Shown here: one piece after another, positions 16,042 to 16,383 of the stretch
How the letters are laid out: every line of letters begins with the position of its first letter
Position numbering within the stretch: the first letter of the stretch is position 1
NCBI GenBank assembly: GCA_903929655.1
Contig: CAIYVS010000596.1
Span: forward strand, 1-16,383
Length of the DNA: 16,383 bases
From: an uncultured Bacteroidota bacterium
GTDB lineage: Bacteria > Bacteroidota > Bacteroidia > Chitinophagales > Chitinophagaceae
Reading direction: 5' to 3'
Translations under genes and position numbers: made by a program
The notes under the pieces: model-generated
What the model was told of the DNA's origin: nothing
Database searches by the model: none
What the model saw: the letters and a program-made list of their open reading frames with translations, nothing else

Positions 16042-16075
16042 CTGAGCAGGAGACTATAAGACAGACTGTGTTTCG

Positions 16076-16090
16076 CTTTGTACAAAGATA
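16076..16090 (-). promoter_or_regulatory. Candidate pdxJ promoter (-7 element) overlapped by a palindrome
   Basis: On the minus strand TATCTTTG (16083-16090) is a perfect TAnnTTTG box, about 90 bases ahead of the pdxJ ATG. No TTG is seen at the usual -33 distance. The perfect 12-base palindrome CTTTGTACAAAG (16076-16087) overlaps the box and could be an operator, or chance in AT-rich DNA. Confidence 0.5.
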
Positions 16091-16300
16091 TACTTTGCCT
16101 TATTATCTTTTAGCTACTATCCCAGCTCTGCCCGGCGCCTCTAATACCGATTGAACATCTAAATTTAGCAGAAGGCTTTTTGGGCAAAAACCATTCCTAT
16201 TACTTTTACAGGTACCCTTGCCTGAAGCCTCCGCGACAATTTATACGTTGACTCATTTAGTTGTTCAGTGGCATTAGCTTCGTCGCTTTTTGTATTGTTA

Positions 16301-16383
16301 TTGGCAGTGCCAAAAATGGCACTATTTTGGCACTATTTGGCACTGAAATGGCACTATTTTGGCACTAAAATGGCACTAAATGG
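16301..16383. repeat. Phased tandem array of TGGCACT units, running off the window
   Basis: TGGCACT starts at 16317, 16328, 16338, 16349, 16360 and 16371, and a further TGG begins at 16381 at the window edge. Spacing is 10 or 11 bases, with AT-rich spacers (ATTT, ATT, GAAA, ATTT, AAAA, AAA). An inverted copy AGTGCCA (16306-16312) precedes the first unit and forms with it a perfect 7-base-pair stem around AAAA. The inverted copy also lies in a second palindrome, TTGGCA-G-TGCCAA (16301-16313). Full length unknown. Confidence 0.9.

Larger units (their letters stand above)
15993..16383. other. Gene-free region upstream of pdxJ
   Basis: No convincing gene is seen in these 391 bases. From left to right they hold a REP-like palindrome (16022-16041), a 12-base palindrome overlapping a promoter candidate (16076-16090) and, from 16301, a tandem array of TGGCACT units reaching the window edge. 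A minus-strand frame is open from 16332 to 16165 (55 codons plus TAA), but it has no ATG at its head and begins inside the repeat array. A plus-strand frame with ATG at 16316 runs through the array and off the window. Confidence 0.6.

Noticed and set aside
16316..16383. Plus-strand frame through the repeat array as a protein start
   Set aside because: An 11-base unit reads differently in successive copies and the run is short; without the sequence beyond the edge there is no support for coding.
16301..16383. CRISPR array
   Set aside because: Units are 7 bases with 3-4-base spacers, far from repeat-spacer dimensions, and no cas gene is present.

Overview
The window looks like an ordinary chromosomal stretch from a member of the Bacteroidota, most likely family Chitinophagaceae or a close relative. 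Pointers are a SusC/SusD outer-membrane pair, TAnnTTTG-type promoter elements, an rplM-rpsI-rpsB ribosomal order, AT-rich leaders without strong Shine-Dalgarno sequences, and several Sec signals ending in ...Q. Family placement is inference from protein style; no search was run.

Layout. 1-1382 (minus): ribosomal operon rplM-rpsI-rpsB, with rpsB cut by the window edge, and a recognisable promoter at 1456-1490. 1383-1828: AT-rich spacer without a gene. 1829-7802 (plus): SusC-like TonB-dependent receptor, SusD-like lipoprotein and an OmpA-family protein with thrombospondin type 3 (TSP3) calcium repeats, closed by a bidirectional terminator at 7824-7855. 7881-10057 (minus): a translationally coupled pair, a secreted GH19 chitinase-like enzyme followed by a secreted M28 zinc peptidase. 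10136-10930 (minus): an outer-membrane beta-barrel protein with its own terminator. 11161-12957 (minus): a DUF3108 protein downstream of a flippase-like membrane protein. 12959-13564 (plus): ruvC, head to head with the flippase gene. 13699-14394 (plus): an OmpR-type response regulator without a kinase beside it, followed by a strong terminator. 14480-15187 (minus): a TPR protein. 15249-15992 (minus): pdxJ. 15993-16383: a gene-free stretch with a pdxJ promoter candidate, a REP-like palindrome and, at the very end, a helically phased tandem array built on TGGCACT.

How the genes fit. The left end is translation machinery. The middle is cell envelope: nutrient import across the outer membrane (SusC/D), a peptidoglycan anchor (OmpA), secreted degradation (chitinase, peptidase) and envelope proteins of unknown role. 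The right end is housekeeping (Holliday junction resolution, vitamin B6 synthesis) plus signalling. No defence island, prophage, transposase, CRISPR array, tRNA or rRNA is visible. The most unusual items are the repeat array at 16306-16383, which runs off the window, and a REP-like hairpin that supplies the last codons of pdxJ. I found no convincing undescribed multi-gene system.
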